A stretch of 64,000 nucleotides of DNA from CAMLHP01 sp035759745 (GCA_035759745.1 DASTUF010000034.1:1-64000); one strand, 5' to 3'; shown: positions 49,975 through 59,641, numbered from the stretch's first letter. Notes: generated by a model not told the origin, from the sequence alone. Numbers and translations: made by a program.

Positions 49975-50016
49975 TTATCACCTATCACCTATCACCTATC
50001 ACACATCACCTTTCAC
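49975..50016. repeat. Heptamer array before the HD gene
   Basis: Plus strand TTATCAC, CTATCAC x3, ACATCAC, CTTTCAC. On the opposite strand the unit reads GTGATAG. Confidence 0.9.
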
Positions 50017-50042
50017 CCCTCAGTCCCGGCTGGGACCCCGAC

Positions 50043-51248
50043 GTGATCCGGGACCCGCTGTGGGACAACATCCGGCTGGATCGCGCGGCGCTGGCGGTGC
50101 TGGACACGCCGCCGGTGCAGCGGCTGCGGTACGTGCGCCAGCTGGGGCACGCCTTCCTGGTCTATCCTGGTGCCACCCATTCCCGCTTCGAGCACGCGCT
50201 CGGCGCGTACCACCTCACCGGCCAGGCGCTCGGCTCGCTGGCGGAGCGGGGCGAGCTGGCGGGGATCGACGCGCAATCGCAGCGGGCGGTGCGACTGGCC
50301 GCGCTGCTGCACGACATCGGGCACTACCCATTCTCGCATGCGCTGGAGGAGGCGGGATTCCCATCGCACGAAGCACAGGGTGTGGCCAAGCTGGGCGTGG
50401 GCGAACTGGGCACAGTGTTGCGCGAGCTGGGTGGCGACGCGCTGGTGGAGGAGATCGGTGCGCTGATCCAGGGCCGGAGCATGAGCCCGCTGCAGGGGCT
50501 GATCTCGGGCTCGCTGGACCTCGACAAGATCGACTACCTGAGCCGAGATGCGCGGATGTGCGGCGTACCGTACGGGACAGTTGACGTGGACCGCCTGCTG
50601 GCGTCGATCACGGTGGTGGATGGCGAACGGGGCCGGATGATGGGGGTGCACGAGAAGGGCGTCAGCGCGCTGGAGTCGCTCCTGTTCGCCAAGTACCAGA
50701 TGTACCGCAACGTCTACTGGCACCACGCGGTGCGCTCGGCGACGTGCATGTTCAAGCGGGCTGCGCGAACGGCGGTGCGCGGCGGAGGGCTGGCGATGGC
50801 GCAGGTCGCCGAGCTGACCGATGACGCGCTGATGGGGCGGCTGCTGCAGGCGGACAGCGAAGGGCTGGCGCAGGCGGTGCGGGACCGGCGGCTGCACAAG
50901 CGGCAACTGGACGTGCCGGCGAGCGATGTGGCGGAGGGAGTGGGCCGCTGGGTGGCGGACGATCCGGCGCGGCTGGAGGAAGCGGAGAACGAGCTGGCGT
51001 CTGAAGTGGGGCTTCCACCCGGGGGCCTGCTGCTGGACTATCCGGCGCGCGAGTCGATGCTGAGCGTGGACCTGCCGCTCCGCACCCGTTCAGGCGCGGT
51101 CGAGCGGTTGACGGATGAGGGCCGGGCCGGGCAGCTGGGCCTGCCGAGGGTGGCGGATGCGCTGTATCAGTCGGCGAGGAGGCTGCGGGTTTTTGTGAAG
51201 GAGCCGGTGGTGTTGGAGGTTGGGAGGGTGACGGAGTTGTTGGCGTAG
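50043..51248 (+). CDS. HD-domain phosphohydrolase (dNTPase-like)
   Basis: A 401-residue protein of the SAMHD1/YwfO-like HD family. Metal ligands: H in SRFEHALG, the HD pair in LAALLHDIGHYPFSHALEEA, and D in SLDLDKIDYLSRDARMCG. It probably hydrolyses nucleotides. The GTG start (VIRDPLWDN) was chosen by comparison with the family N-terminus; the frame is open upstream through the array, so the real start is uncertain. Stop TAG is inside the first heptad of the next array. Confidence 0.88.
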   Translation: MIRDPLWDNIRLDRAALAVLDTPPVQRLRYVRQLGHAFLVYPGATHSRFEHALGAYHLTGQALGSLAERGELAGIDAQSQRAVRLAALLHDIGHYPFSHALEEAGFPSHEAQGVAKLGVGELGTVLRELGGDALVEEIGALIQGRSMSPLQGLISGSLDLDKIDYLSRDARMCGVPYGTVDVDRLLASITVVDGERGRMMGVHEKGVSALESLLFAKYQMYRNVYWHHAVRSATCMFKRAARTAVRGGGLAMAQVAELTDDALMGRLLQADSEGLAQAVRDRRLHKRQLDVPASDVAEGVGRWVADDPARLEEAENELASEVGLPPGGLLLDYPARESMLSVDLPLRTRSGAVERLTDEGRAGQLGLPRVADALYQSARRLRVFVKEPVVLEVGRVTELLA

Positions 51249-51279
51249 GGCGTGGGGCGTGGGGCGTGGGGCGTGGGGC
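51245..51279. repeat. Heptamer array at the HD gene stop
   Basis: gTAGggc (stop), then GTGGGGC x4. The next 20 nt contain TTACGCCCTACGCCC, the inverse, so the array could form a hairpin. Confidence 0.9.
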
Positions 51280-51293
51280 AACTGCCTTACGCC

Positions 51294-52079
51294 CTACGCC
51301 CTGACTCCGGCGCCTTGCGGTACTACCGGATATTCCCCCGACGGGGTATCCGCATGCTCGATGCGGACGATGATGGCGGTGATGTTGTCGAGACCGCCGC
51401 GGCGATTGGCCTCGTGGATCATGCGATCGACCCAGACCTGGGGATCGCCCTCGGACTGGAGAATCTTGACGAGCTGCTCATCCTCGAGCATGCCAGTGAG
51501 GCCGTCCGACGCCAGCAGGATCAAGTCATCCGTCCGCAGAGTCCCCGAAAACACGTCCGGCGCCACTTCGCTCCCCGCCCCGACACAGCGGGTGATGACG
51601 TTGGCGTAGGGATGCACCCGCGCCTGCTCCGGCGTGAGCAGCCCGGCGTCCACCTGTTCCTGGACGTAGGAATGATCGCGGGTCAGCTGCGAGATGGTGT
51701 CGTCGCGCAGCAGGTAGGCGCGGCTGTCACCCACCTGGCCGACGAGGTAGCGATTGGGCAGGAGCGCCAGCACGGTGACCGTGGTGCCCATGCCCCGCTT
51801 CTCGGGCTCGGACACAGTGCGCTGGTAGATGGCGTCGTTGGCGGTGCGAATGGCGCGCTCCATCCGCTCCGTGACGCCCCCGTCATCCAGCCCCTGCAGG
51901 CTGCCCACTTCGCGGGCAATGGTGCGCACGGCCATCTCGCTGGCGACCTCGCCCGCCGCGTGGCCTCCCATGCCGTCCGCCACGATGAAGAGACCGCGAT
52001 CCGCCAGCATGAGGTAGTTGTCCTCATTGCCGGAGCGGACAATGCCGACGTCGGTTCGAGCAGCGCAGGTGAAATGCAC
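51294..52079 (-). CDS. PP2C-family Ser/Thr phosphatase
   Basis: A 261-residue PrpC/Stp1-type phosphatase: RSGNEDNYLMLADRGLFI, VADGMGGHAAGEVAS, GDSRAYLLRDD, LLASDGLTGML, DNITAIIVRIE metal and catalytic residues. It removes phosphate from Ser/Thr kinases' targets, including FHA-binding sites. GTG start, 9 nt past the FHA gene stop (SD GGAG in between). No kinase gene is nearby. Confidence 0.94.
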   Translation of the reverse strand: MHFTCAARTDVGIVRSGNEDNYLMLADRGLFIVADGMGGHAAGEVASEMAVRTIAREVGSLQGLDDGGVTERMERAIRTANDAIYQRTVSEPEKRGMGTTVTVLALLPNRYLVGQVGDSRAYLLRDDTISQLTRDHSYVQEQVDAGLLTPEQARVHPYANVITRCVGAGSEVAPDVFSGTLRTDDLILLASDGLTGMLEDEQLVKILQSEGDPQVWVDRMIHEANRRGGLDNITAIIVRIEHADTPSGEYPVVPQGAGVRA

Positions 52080-52088
52080 AGTGCTCCG

Positions 52089-53390
52089 CTACTGCTCAAG
52101 AAAGAGGAAGGCCGCAGCTGCCGCGAGCGCCGCGAGCAGCAGGAGCAGCCACCAGCGGCTGCGACGCTCGGGCTCGGGCGCCGGCCGGGGTGCGCGCGGG
52201 GCGGGCCGTCGCCGCTCGGCGGCAGGCACCGGATTCAGCGCGGGCGGCTCGAACGGGGTCGGCTCAACGACGCGCTCGGTCACGCGGGTGCCGACCGGCT
52301 CGACCGGGGCGTCGTTGTCGAGCGGCTCGAAGAGTACCGTGATCTCGCCGAAGCGGAGGGTGCCGCCGGGTGAGAGCGCCATGTCGCCGGCAGCGAGCTC
52401 GCCATCCACAAAAGTTCCGTTGGTGGAGCCGAGGTCGGTCAGGAGCCAGACGCCCTGGCGGCGCTGAATCTTGGCGTGCATGGTGCTGACGCTGGGATCG
52501 GCGATCACCAGATCGTTGTAGTCGGCCCGGCCGACATTGACGACCGGCACCCGCAGCTCGACTCGCTCCCCCTTCTGGGGGCCGGAGCGGAACAGCACCG
52601 ACGCCAGCGACGGGCGATCCGGCTCGACAGGCGGCTCGGCCACGGCGGCAGGCCGAACCGCCGGCATGCCGAACATGGTGTCGCTCAAGCGAGCGGGAGC
52701 TACGGGGCCGGGCGCCTGCAGTTGTATGGCGACGGTCGTGGACGCCACCGCCGCTGCCGCGGCCTCGGGCACCGCGGCGTGGTAGCGGAACTCCTCGGTA
52801 CCGACCCGCACTACGTCGCCATGCCGCAGCAGCCGCTGGCCGCTGACCCTGGCGCCGTTGACGAAGGTGCCGTTGACGCTGGTATCGAGCAACATCACGC
52901 CATCGGCGGTGGGATGCAGCTCGGCATGGCGCCGTGATACCTCGGTACTGGGCACTACCACATCGGCGCCCGCTTCCCGGCCAAAGACCAGGGCACCCTC
53001 GTCCAGGGTGTATTCGCGGCCATCGGTGAGACAGACAACCCCCCCGTGCCCCCCCGCAACCGGGGGGGAGTCGACCGATAGAGCGGGCATCAGCCTGGTG
53101 CGCCCGACCCTGGCGTCATCCTGAACCAGGATGTCGTGGCTGCCGATGCGGATCTTGTCGCCGTGGAGCAACGGAGTCGGCTCGGCGCCGAGGCGGATGC
53201 CGTTGACCTGAACCTCGGCATTGCCCAGCGCCCGGATGGCGGCCGAGCCATCGGGCCAGCCCTGGACCATGGCGTGCTGGGGCGCCACCCCGCTTCCGAA
53301 GAGGGGGATGGCAGCATCGGGGTCGGATCCGACCAGCATATCGCCTGGAACCACGCCATGGCGGCGGCCTTCGACGTCGAGCTGGATCAT
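52089..53390 (-). CDS. Triple FHA-domain protein with C-terminal membrane anchor
   Basis: A 433-residue protein with three FHA domains (about 10-85, 115-195 and 255-340; the second RHAELH and NGTFVNG, the third STMHAKI and GSTNGTFVDG). A Pro-rich linker leads to one C-terminal membrane segment (WWLLLLLAALAAAAAFL). FHA domains bind phosphothreonine peptides. The start is ATG 53390 with GGAAGC before; a TTG frame extends upstream to 53423. The gene pairs with the PP2C phosphatase. A C7/G7 hairpin (near 53050) lies in the linker between FHA1 and FHA2. Confidence 0.87.
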   Translation of the reverse strand: MIQLDVEGRRHGVVPGDMLVGSDPDAAIPLFGSGVAPQHAMVQGWPDGSAAIRALGNAEVQVNGIRLGAEPTPLLHGDKIRIGSHDILVQDDARVGRTRLMPALSVDSPPVAGGHGGVVCLTDGREYTLDEGALVFGREAGADVVVPSTEVSRRHAELHPTADGVMLLDTSVNGTFVNGARVSGQRLLRHGDVVRVGTEEFRYHAAVPEAAAAAVASTTVAIQLQAPGPVAPARLSDTMFGMPAVRPAAVAEPPVEPDRPSLASVLFRSGPQKGERVELRVPVVNVGRADYNDLVIADPSVSTMHAKIQRRQGVWLLTDLGSTNGTFVDGELAAGDMALSPGGTLRFGEITVLFEPLDNDAPVEPVGTRVTERVVEPTPFEPPALNPVPAAERRRPAPRAPRPAPEPERRSRWWLLLLLAALAAAAAFLFLEQ

Positions 53391-53469
53391 GCCAGCTTCC
53401 GGTAAGTGCACATTCACGCCCAAGCTATCAGCCAGAAAGAACGGTGCGCAAGCAGCAGCAGCGGTTCCC

Positions 53470-53511
53470 GACGGCTAAAGCCGCCTCTCGGCCCTGCCGC
53501 TGAAGCGGCGT
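53470..53511. repeat. Double-hairpin repeat, second copy
   Basis: CGGCTAAAGCCG followed by CCGCTGAAGCGG, about 40 bp, matching 3081-3121 with three to four differences. The two copies are 50 kb apart. Confidence 0.75.
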
Positions 53512-53518
53512 TAACCAT

Positions 53519-55303
53519 CTACGCGCTCTGCCGGGACACATCGGGTCCCAGCTGCAGCAAGTAGAGTCGGTGATAGAGCCCGCCGGCAGCCAGAAGGGCC
53601 CGGTGGGTGCCCCGTTCGCGGACCTCACCCCGGTGAAGCACCAGGATTTCATCGGCGTTCAACACGGTGCTGAGACGGTGGGCCACCACGAGCGAGGTGC
53701 GGCCCGCCATCAGCCGGGCGATCGCAGCCTGAATCTGGTACTCGGCCTCGGTGTCGACCGAGCTGGTGGCCTCATCCAGCACCAGGATGACCGGATTCCG
53801 GGCCAGCGCACGGGCGAAAGAAAGCAACTGCCGCTCGCCGACACTCAGGCTCCTGCCCCGCTCCCCCAGCACATGAGAGTAACCCAGAGGGAGCCGGTCG
53901 ATGAACCGGTCGGCACCTACATCGTGGGCCGCAGCTCGTGCAGCGTCGGGACCGATGCCGGAGTCGAGCACCAGGTTGTGGGTGATGTCCCCGGTAAAGA
54001 GAAAGAGGTCCTGCTGGACGTAGCCGATGAGGCCGCGCAGGTCCGAAAGTGACAGCTGACGGATGTCGATACCGTCGACGGTGATGCGGCCCCGCTGGGG
54101 CTCGTGGAAGCGGAGGAGGAGATTGATGATGGTGGTCTTGCCGGCGCCGGTGTGCCCCACCAGGGCGACAGTGTGGCCGGGCGAGGCGTTGAACGAGACG
54201 CCCTTGAGGACCCAGGGGCCATCCTCCGAGTAGCGGAACCAGACATCCTCGAAGGTGACCTCGCCCCTTACCGGCTGCGGCAGCGGCACCGGGCTGGCCG
54301 CGCTGACAATGCGCACCGGCTCGTCGAGCAATTCGAACACGCGCTCGCTGGACGCCATGGCCCCCTGGAGAAGGTTGAACTTCTCCGAGACGTCCTGAAG
54401 TGGCTGGAAGAACCGCCGGGTGAGCTGGATGAAGGCGGTGAGGAGGCCCACCGTGATGGTGGCGTCGAGCGCGCGGAGCCCGCCGTACCAGAGCAGCAGG
54501 GCCAGCGAGAGGCTCGAGAGGAACTCCACCACCGGAAAGAAGACGGCGTAGATGGTGATGGATCGGAGGTGGGCGCTCAGGTGGTCCCGGTTCAGGTCCT
54601 CGAACTCGCGGAACGACGCATCCTGGCGACCGAAGAGCTGCACCACTCGCATGCCACTGACGTGTTCCTGCAGGAAGCTGTTGAGCCGGGCCAGCCGCAC
54701 GCGGATGTCGCGAAAGGCCTCGCGCACGCTCTTGCGGAAGAGCGTGACGGTCAGCCACATCAGCGGCATCACCGCGAAGGCCACGAGGGCCAGGCGCCAG
54801 TCGAGCGCGAGCATCATGCCGCTGATGGCGATCAGGACGAAGATGTCACCGAAGACGGTGACGAGCCCGGAGGAGAAGAGCTCGTTCAGGGTTTCGATAT
54901 CGCTGGTGACGCGGGTCATCAACCGCCCGACCGGATTGCGGTCGAAGTAGGCGATGTCGAGCTGCTGGAGGCGGGAGAAGACCCGGAGGCGGAGGTCGAT
55001 CATCACCCGCTGGCCGATGACCGTGGTCAACAGGGTCTGGGCATACTCGGCCACGAATTCCAGCAGCAGTGCGCCAAGGTAGACCAGCGTGAGGATCGTG
55101 AGCAGGTGATAGTCGCCGGAGGGAACGGCACGGTCGAGCGCCAGCTGGGTGAGGCGCGGCGGCACCAGCGCGAGGACAGCGACGGCGAGCAGCAGAAGCA
55201 GCGCCAGCCCGGCGAGCAGCGCATGGGGCCGGAGCTGGGCCAGCAGCCGGCGGAAGAGCCGCGCGTCGTACGACTTGCCGAGCGGTTCCTCGACAGCGCT
55301 CAC
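53519..55303 (-). CDS. ABC exporter, permease-ATPase fusion
   Basis: A 594-residue half-transporter (MsbA/LmrA type): six membrane segments (about 25-320) and an ATPase domain (about 345-590) with GHTGAGKTTIINLLLRF, LSVGERQLLSFARALARNP and DEATSSVD. It probably flips lipids or exports a hydrophobic compound. GTG start overlaps the flippase-like stop by 4 nt (GTGA), so both form a unit. Confidence 0.95.
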   Translation of the reverse strand: MSAVEEPLGKSYDARLFRRLLAQLRPHALLAGLALLLLLAVAVLALVPPRLTQLALDRAVPSGDYHLLTILTLVYLGALLLEFVAEYAQTLLTTVIGQRVMIDLRLRVFSRLQQLDIAYFDRNPVGRLMTRVTSDIETLNELFSSGLVTVFGDIFVLIAISGMMLALDWRLALVAFAVMPLMWLTVTLFRKSVREAFRDIRVRLARLNSFLQEHVSGMRVVQLFGRQDASFREFEDLNRDHLSAHLRSITIYAVFFPVVEFLSSLSLALLLWYGGLRALDATITVGLLTAFIQLTRRFFQPLQDVSEKFNLLQGAMASSERVFELLDEPVRIVSAASPVPLPQPVRGEVTFEDVWFRYSEDGPWVLKGVSFNASPGHTVALVGHTGAGKTTIINLLLRFHEPQRGRITVDGIDIRQLSLSDLRGLIGYVQQDLFLFTGDITHNLVLDSGIGPDAARAAAHDVGADRFIDRLPLGYSHVLGERGRSLSVGERQLLSFARALARNPVILVLDEATSSVDTEAEYQIQAAIARLMAGRTSLVVAHRLSTVLNADEILVLHRGEVRERGTHRALLAAGGLYHRLYLLQLGPDVSRQSA

Positions 55304-56400
55304 GCCGGCCCCTCACTACCGGTGACGGGAATCGGCTCGGCGGTGGGCTGCATGGCGATGCCCTTGAGACCCTGTTGCACCCACCGGCTGAACACCATGG
55401 CGCCGAAGGCGACAGTGTACCAGCTGAGGATCAGCCGCCAGATCAGGGTATAGAGCGGCAGCACCTGCTTGGGGACGTAGATCGCCATCACCGCGGTGGA
55501 CATGACCTCGGCGATGCCCGAGCCGCCGGGGGTGGGAGCGAAGTACAGCAGGAAGGTGATCAGGGTCTGCAGCAGCAGCACGTCAACGAAGTTGACCTCG
55601 ATGCCCACGGCGCGCAGCGCGACGTAGCCGGCCAGCAGCTTGTTGGCGTGCGACACGGCCGAGAGGATGGTGCAGGCAACGATCGCGCCCCACCCGCTCG
55701 GGGAGTTGAGCTTGAGCAGATGGCCGTGGGCTTCCTCGATACCGTCCTGGAAGTGCTTGACCCGGTCAGACCAGCTGGCACGCCGGCGGCCGAGCCCGTC
55801 GGCGAGCTTCCGGAAGAGGTTCCGCACCAGGCTGGGGAATACCATCACCACCACGAGAATGACACCGATCCCGGCGAAGATCGTGAGGCTGCCGAGGAAC
55901 AGGTCGTAGAGCGAGAGGCCGAAGACGTCGCCGCGGGTGCCGAGCGACTGACCGGCCCCGGCCATGACGGCGATGGGGCCAGCGATGGCGAAGAAGCCCA
56001 CCGTGCCTACGAAGCCCATCAGGGTGCACGTGGCCGCGACCGACAGCGGGATGCCATAGCGGCGCATCGCGTAGATCATCATCGGCGCCGCGCCGGTCTG
56101 GAAGGGCGTGATAGCGGCGGCGAAGGCGCTCATGCCGCCGGCCATGATGGTGCCCTTGAGCGACGGATTGGGCATGAGCTGGCGGGCGATGACCCAGAGG
56201 CGGAAGCCGCCACCGAACCAGTCGGCGGACGCCAGCGCCAGACCGACGAGCACCCAGCCCCAGTGGATGCCAGCGAGGCCACGGAAAAAGGCGCCCAGGT
56301 TGTCGCCGTAGATCAGCACCGCGATGAAGCCGGCCGCCGACGCGAGGGCGAAGAAGCCGAACCCTCGCAGGAGGAGCTTCGGGGTGAGGAGTTTGGGCAT
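55300..56400 (-). CDS. Lysylphosphatidylglycerol synthase/flippase-like membrane protein
   Basis: A 366-residue protein with about nine membrane segments, family UPF0104/LPG synthase flippase domain. Core: GGMSAFAAAITPFQTGAAP and LLYFAPTPGGSGIAEVMS. Moves a lipid or supports lipid modification. Start ATG 56400 chosen; the frame upstream reads through the heptamer array. It is paired with the ABC exporter. Confidence 0.9.
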   Translation of the reverse strand: MPKLLTPKLLLRGFGFFALASAAGFIAVLIYGDNLGAFFRGLAGIHWGWVLVGLALASADWFGGGFRLWVIARQLMPNPSLKGTIMAGGMSAFAAAITPFQTGAAPMMIYAMRRYGIPLSVAATCTLMGFVGTVGFFAIAGPIAVMAGAGQSLGTRGDVFGLSLYDLFLGSLTIFAGIGVILVVVMVFPSLVRNLFRKLADGLGRRRASWSDRVKHFQDGIEEAHGHLLKLNSPSGWGAIVACTILSAVSHANKLLAGYVALRAVGIEVNFVDVLLLQTLITFLLYFAPTPGGSGIAEVMSTAVMAIYVPKQVLPLYTLIWRLILSWYTVAFGAMVFSRWVQQGLKGIAMQPTAEPIPVTGSEGPA

Positions 56401-56428
56401 GGAGCGGAGAAACTTAAGGGATAATGGC

Positions 56429-56491
56429 GTAGGGCGTAGGGCGTAGGGCGTAGGGCGTAGGGCGTAGGGCGTGGGGCGTGGGGCGTGGGGC
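56429..56491. repeat. Nine-unit heptamer array between flippase and uvrA
   Basis: Six perfect GTAGGGC and three GTGGGGC units in one phase, between divergent starts. Confidence 0.95.
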
Positions 56492-56529
56492 AATGCGACC
56501 CGAAGCTTTCCCGAAGACTCCGATCCGCC

Positions 56530-56535
56530 TATTCT
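56530..56535 (+). promoter_or_regulatory. -10-like TATTCT upstream of uvrA
   Basis: TATTCT ends 6 nt before the GTG at 56542. No SD. Confidence 0.4.
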
Positions 56536-56541
56536 TCGGCC

Positions 56542-59349
56542 GTGAGCTCGCTTCGCATCGTCAACGCCCGCCAGCACAATCTCCGCGGCATCACGGTCGA
56601 GTTACCGCACCGGTCGCTGGTCGTCATTACCGGGCCCTCAGGGTCGGGGAAGTCGTCGCTGGCATTCGACACTATCTACGCCGAGGGGCAGCGGCGGTAC
56701 ATCGAGTCGCTTTCGACCTATGCCAAGCAGTTCCTCGACCGGATGCCGAAACCGCTGGTGGACCGGATCGAGGGACTGGCGCCGGCAATCGCGATCGAGC
56801 AGCGGAACCCCACGGTGTCGAGCCGGTCCACGGTGGGCACCGCAACCGAGGTGCACGACTTCCTGCGGCTGCTCTGGGCGCGGGTGGGGCGGCCGTACTG
56901 CCGGAACTGCGGGGCGCCGGTGAAGCGGGACACGCCGGAGAGTGCGGGCGAGGCGATTGCCGGGGGTCAGGGATCAGGGGTCAGGGGTCAGGGTCGGGTG
57001 ATGGTTGGGTTTCCGCTGCCGGAGTCGGCGCGGCAGAGTCATGCGGTGATCGTCGAGAACCTGCGGGCGCTTGGCTTCGTGCGGGTGCTGGCGGGCGGTG
57101 AGCAGCTGCACCTGGACGAGTTGCCAGAGGGAGTGTCGCTGGCCGAGGAGCCGGATCTTCTGGTGGTAGTGGACCGCCTGACGACGGGCGCCCCATCGCG
57201 AGCTCGGCTGACCGAGGCGATTGCGACGGCGTTCGCCGAGGGCGAGGGTGTCGCGGTGGCGATCAGCGACGACGTTCGGATGCGATTCACGGAGCATCCG
57301 GCGTGCAGTGTCTGCGACACGCCGGGTCCGGTGATCACGCCGGCGCTCTTTTCCTTCAACAATCCCCGGGGCGCCTGCCCCGCCTGCAACGGCTTCGGCG
57401 CGACGCTGGAGTACGCGGAATCGCTGATCATCCCCGATCCACAGAAGACGCTCATGGAGGGGGCGATCGATCCGTGGACCAAGCCGCGATATGAAGCCCG
57501 GCGAAAACTGCTTCTGGAAACGGCGAAGGCCCTGGGGGCGGACCCCAAGGCACCGTGGCAGCGGCTGAACGCGGCGGTGCGTCAGCAGCTGCTGCATGGC
57601 AGGCACAAGCGGTATGTGGGGATCGTGCCGTTCCTGCGCGGGCTGGAAGAGAAGCGCTACAAGCAATACATCCGGGTGTTCCTGCGGCAGTACCAGCTGG
57701 CGGAGACGTGCACGGCATGCAACGGTACCCGGCTCAACGACAGCGCGCTGTCGGTGCGCGTGGCAGGCCACCGGATTTCCGATGTGTCGGCGCAGTCGAT
57801 CGAGGATGCGCTGGGATGGATCGGGTCGCTGGACCTGGCCGGCACCGACCGCGAGCTGGCGGACCTGGTGCTGGCGGAGGCGCGCGACCGGCTGGAGTTC
57901 CTGCGGGACGTGGGGCTGGGCTACCTGACGCTGGACCGCCAGGCCCGCACGCTGTCGGGGGGTGAGGCGCAGCGCATTGCGCTGGCCAACGCGCTGGGCG
58001 CCCGGCTGGTGGACACGCTGTACGTACTGGACGAGCCGAGCATCGGACTGCATCCGCGCGATACGGACCGGCTGCTGGGATTGCTGCGGCGGCTCAGGGA
58101 CGCCGGCAACACGGTGCTGGTAGTGGAGCACGATCTGGCAGCAATCCGGCAGTCGGACTACATGCTGGAGCTGGGACCGGGTTCAGGTGAACAGGGCGGC
58201 ATGGTGGTGCATGCCGGTACCGTGGCCGATGCCGGCGCATCGCTCACGGGCAAGTACCTGAATGGAGAGAAGCGGATCGCGGTGCCGGCATCGCGCCGGC
58301 CCGCGGGGCCGGCATGGCTCCGGGTGCGGGGGGCGTCGCTCCACACGCTGCGCGAGGTGGACGCCGACATTCCGCTGGGTACGCTGACAGCGGTGACCGG
58401 TGTCTCGGGCAGCGGCAAGAGCACGCTGGTGCATGACATCCTCTACCGCCAGCTCGAGGGCCGGCTGCACGGGGGGCATTCGGCGAAGCAGCACCTGGGC
58501 GAGGCGGTGGGGAGCGTGCGGGAGCTGAGCGGCATCGGAGCGATCGCCGACGTGGTGCTGGTGGACCAGTCGCCCATCGGGCGGACGCCGAGGTCGAACC
58601 CGGTGACTTATGTGAAGGCGTTCGACGAGATCCGGGAGCTGTTTGCGCAGCAGCCGCTGGCGCGGCAGCGGAAGTACACGGCGTCGACCTTCTCGTTCAA
58701 TCTCGAGGGCGGCCGCTGCGAGACGTGCGACGGTGCGGGGCTGATGCAGGTGGAGATGGTGTTCCTGGCCGACGTGTTCGTGCCCTGCGAGACGTGCGGC
58801 GGCACCCGCTACAAGCGGGAGGTGCTGGACGTGAAAATCCAGGGGTACTCGGTGGCCGACGTGCTGCAGTGGTCGGTGAACGAGGCGATCCAGCGGTTCC
58901 GGCACCAGCCGAGGCTGGGCGCGGCGCTGTGGCAGCTGCAGCAGGTGGGGCTGGGATACCTGCGGCTGGGGCAGCCGGCGACGACGCTGTCGGGAGGCGA
59001 GGCGCAGCGGCTCAAGATCGCGCGGGAGCTGATCCGGTCGGGGAGCAAGGGCGGGCGGAAGCTGTACCTGCTGGACGAGCCGACGACCGGGCTGCACCTG
59101 GACGACGTGCGGGTGTTGCTGCTGGTGCTGGACCGGCTGGTGGACGCGGGGAACACGGTGCTGGTGATCGAGCACCACACGGACGTGATCAAGCGGGCCG
59201 ACTGGGTCATTGAAATGGGGCCGGGCGCGGGCGAGGCGGGCGGCAGGGTGGTGTTCCAGGGGACACCGGAGGAGCTGGCGACGGCGGGGACCGAGACGTC
59301 GGAGTACGTGGCCGAGGCACTGCGCTCTGCAGAGCTGGTAGCCGGGTGA
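56542..59349 (+). CDS. uvrA: Excinuclease ABC subunit A
   Basis: A 935-residue double-ABC ATPase for damage recognition. N-terminal Walker A GPSGSGKSSLAFDTIYAEG, zinc finger near 250 (SVCD and CPACNG), signature LSGGEAQRI, and the second ATPase (GVSGSGKSTLV, LSGGEAQRLKIA, LLDEPTTGLHLDD) are all present. An array of five GGGGTCA-type heptads lies in frame at residues 141-152, giving GGQGSGVRGQGR in the insertion region that follows the first CxxC. Gain or loss of one unit would truncate the protein. The stop TGA abuts a 294-bp palindromic element. Confidence 0.97.
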   Translation: MSSLRIVNARQHNLRGITVELPHRSLVVITGPSGSGKSSLAFDTIYAEGQRRYIESLSTYAKQFLDRMPKPLVDRIEGLAPAIAIEQRNPTVSSRSTVGTATEVHDFLRLLWARVGRPYCRNCGAPVKRDTPESAGEAIAGGQGSGVRGQGRVMVGFPLPESARQSHAVIVENLRALGFVRVLAGGEQLHLDELPEGVSLAEEPDLLVVVDRLTTGAPSRARLTEAIATAFAEGEGVAVAISDDVRMRFTEHPACSVCDTPGPVITPALFSFNNPRGACPACNGFGATLEYAESLIIPDPQKTLMEGAIDPWTKPRYEARRKLLLETAKALGADPKAPWQRLNAAVRQQLLHGRHKRYVGIVPFLRGLEEKRYKQYIRVFLRQYQLAETCTACNGTRLNDSALSVRVAGHRISDVSAQSIEDALGWIGSLDLAGTDRELADLVLAEARDRLEFLRDVGLGYLTLDRQARTLSGGEAQRIALANALGARLVDTLYVLDEPSIGLHPRDTDRLLGLLRRLRDAGNTVLVVEHDLAAIRQSDYMLELGPGSGEQGGMVVHAGTVADAGASLTGKYLNGEKRIAVPASRRPAGPAWLRVRGASLHTLREVDADIPLGTLTAVTGVSGSGKSTLVHDILYRQLEGRLHGGHSAKQHLGEAVGSVRELSGIGAIADVVLVDQSPIGRTPRSNPVTYVKAFDEIRELFAQQPLARQRKYTASTFSFNLEGGRCETCDGAGLMQVEMVFLADVFVPCETCGGTRYKREVLDVKIQGYSVADVLQWSVNEAIQRFRHQPRLGAALWQLQQVGLGYLRLGQPATTLSGGEAQRLKIARELIRSGSKGGRKLYLLDEPTTGLHLDDVRVLLLVLDRLVDAGNTVLVIEHHTDVIKRADWVIEMGPGAGEAGGRVVFQGTPEELATAGTETSEYVAEALRSAELVAG
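56963..56997. repeat. Heptamer array inside uvrA
   Basis: GGGGTCA, GGGATCA, GGGGTCA x2, GGGTCGG; five units, encoding residues 141-152. Confidence 0.95.
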
Positions 59350-59641
59350 TTGTGGGGATTCTGACTGGGGATTTCGCAGATTTCGGAACTGCGATTTTGG
59401 GGGTAGAGATCGAGCCAGGGCCACCTGCCTCGACTTCAGCGATCATCGCGTTTGTGTTTTTGTGGGAGCGAAACTGGAGTCCCGCGCCCCTGGCCAGCTT
59501 CACGCACCGGCACCTGCGGTTCTCCCACAAAACAACAGCACCATGGCCGGCCTGGCACGCGGAGGGAATCTCTTCGAGGAGCCCTACCCCAAAATCGCAG
59601 TTCCGAAATCTGCGAAATCCCCAGTCAGAATCCCCACAATC
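59348..59641. repeat. GCAGATTT element with perfect 55-bp arms
   Basis: Left arm 59348-59402 and right arm 59587-59641 are identical inverted repeats (begin GATTGTGGGGATTCTGACTG, end GATTTTGGGG). Inside are TTTTTGTGGGAGCG and TTCTCCCACAAAAC, a second, inner inverted pair. The left arm starts inside the uvrA stop codon (TGATTG). No coding capacity. Confidence 0.92.

Larger units (their letters stand above)
49732..50042. other. Gene-free region with strong hairpin and heptamer array
   Basis: Between pckA and the HD gene. Contains two small hairpins (GCGGCT/AGCCGC near 49750; TGTCGC/GCGACA near 49780), the long imperfect hairpin of 49831-49937, and a heptamer array at 49975-50016. No coding frame is convincing. 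Confidence 0.6.

Noticed and set aside
59348..59641. Autonomous insertion sequence
   Set aside because: Only 294 bp, no ORF with a transposase motif; best treated as a palindromic repeat.
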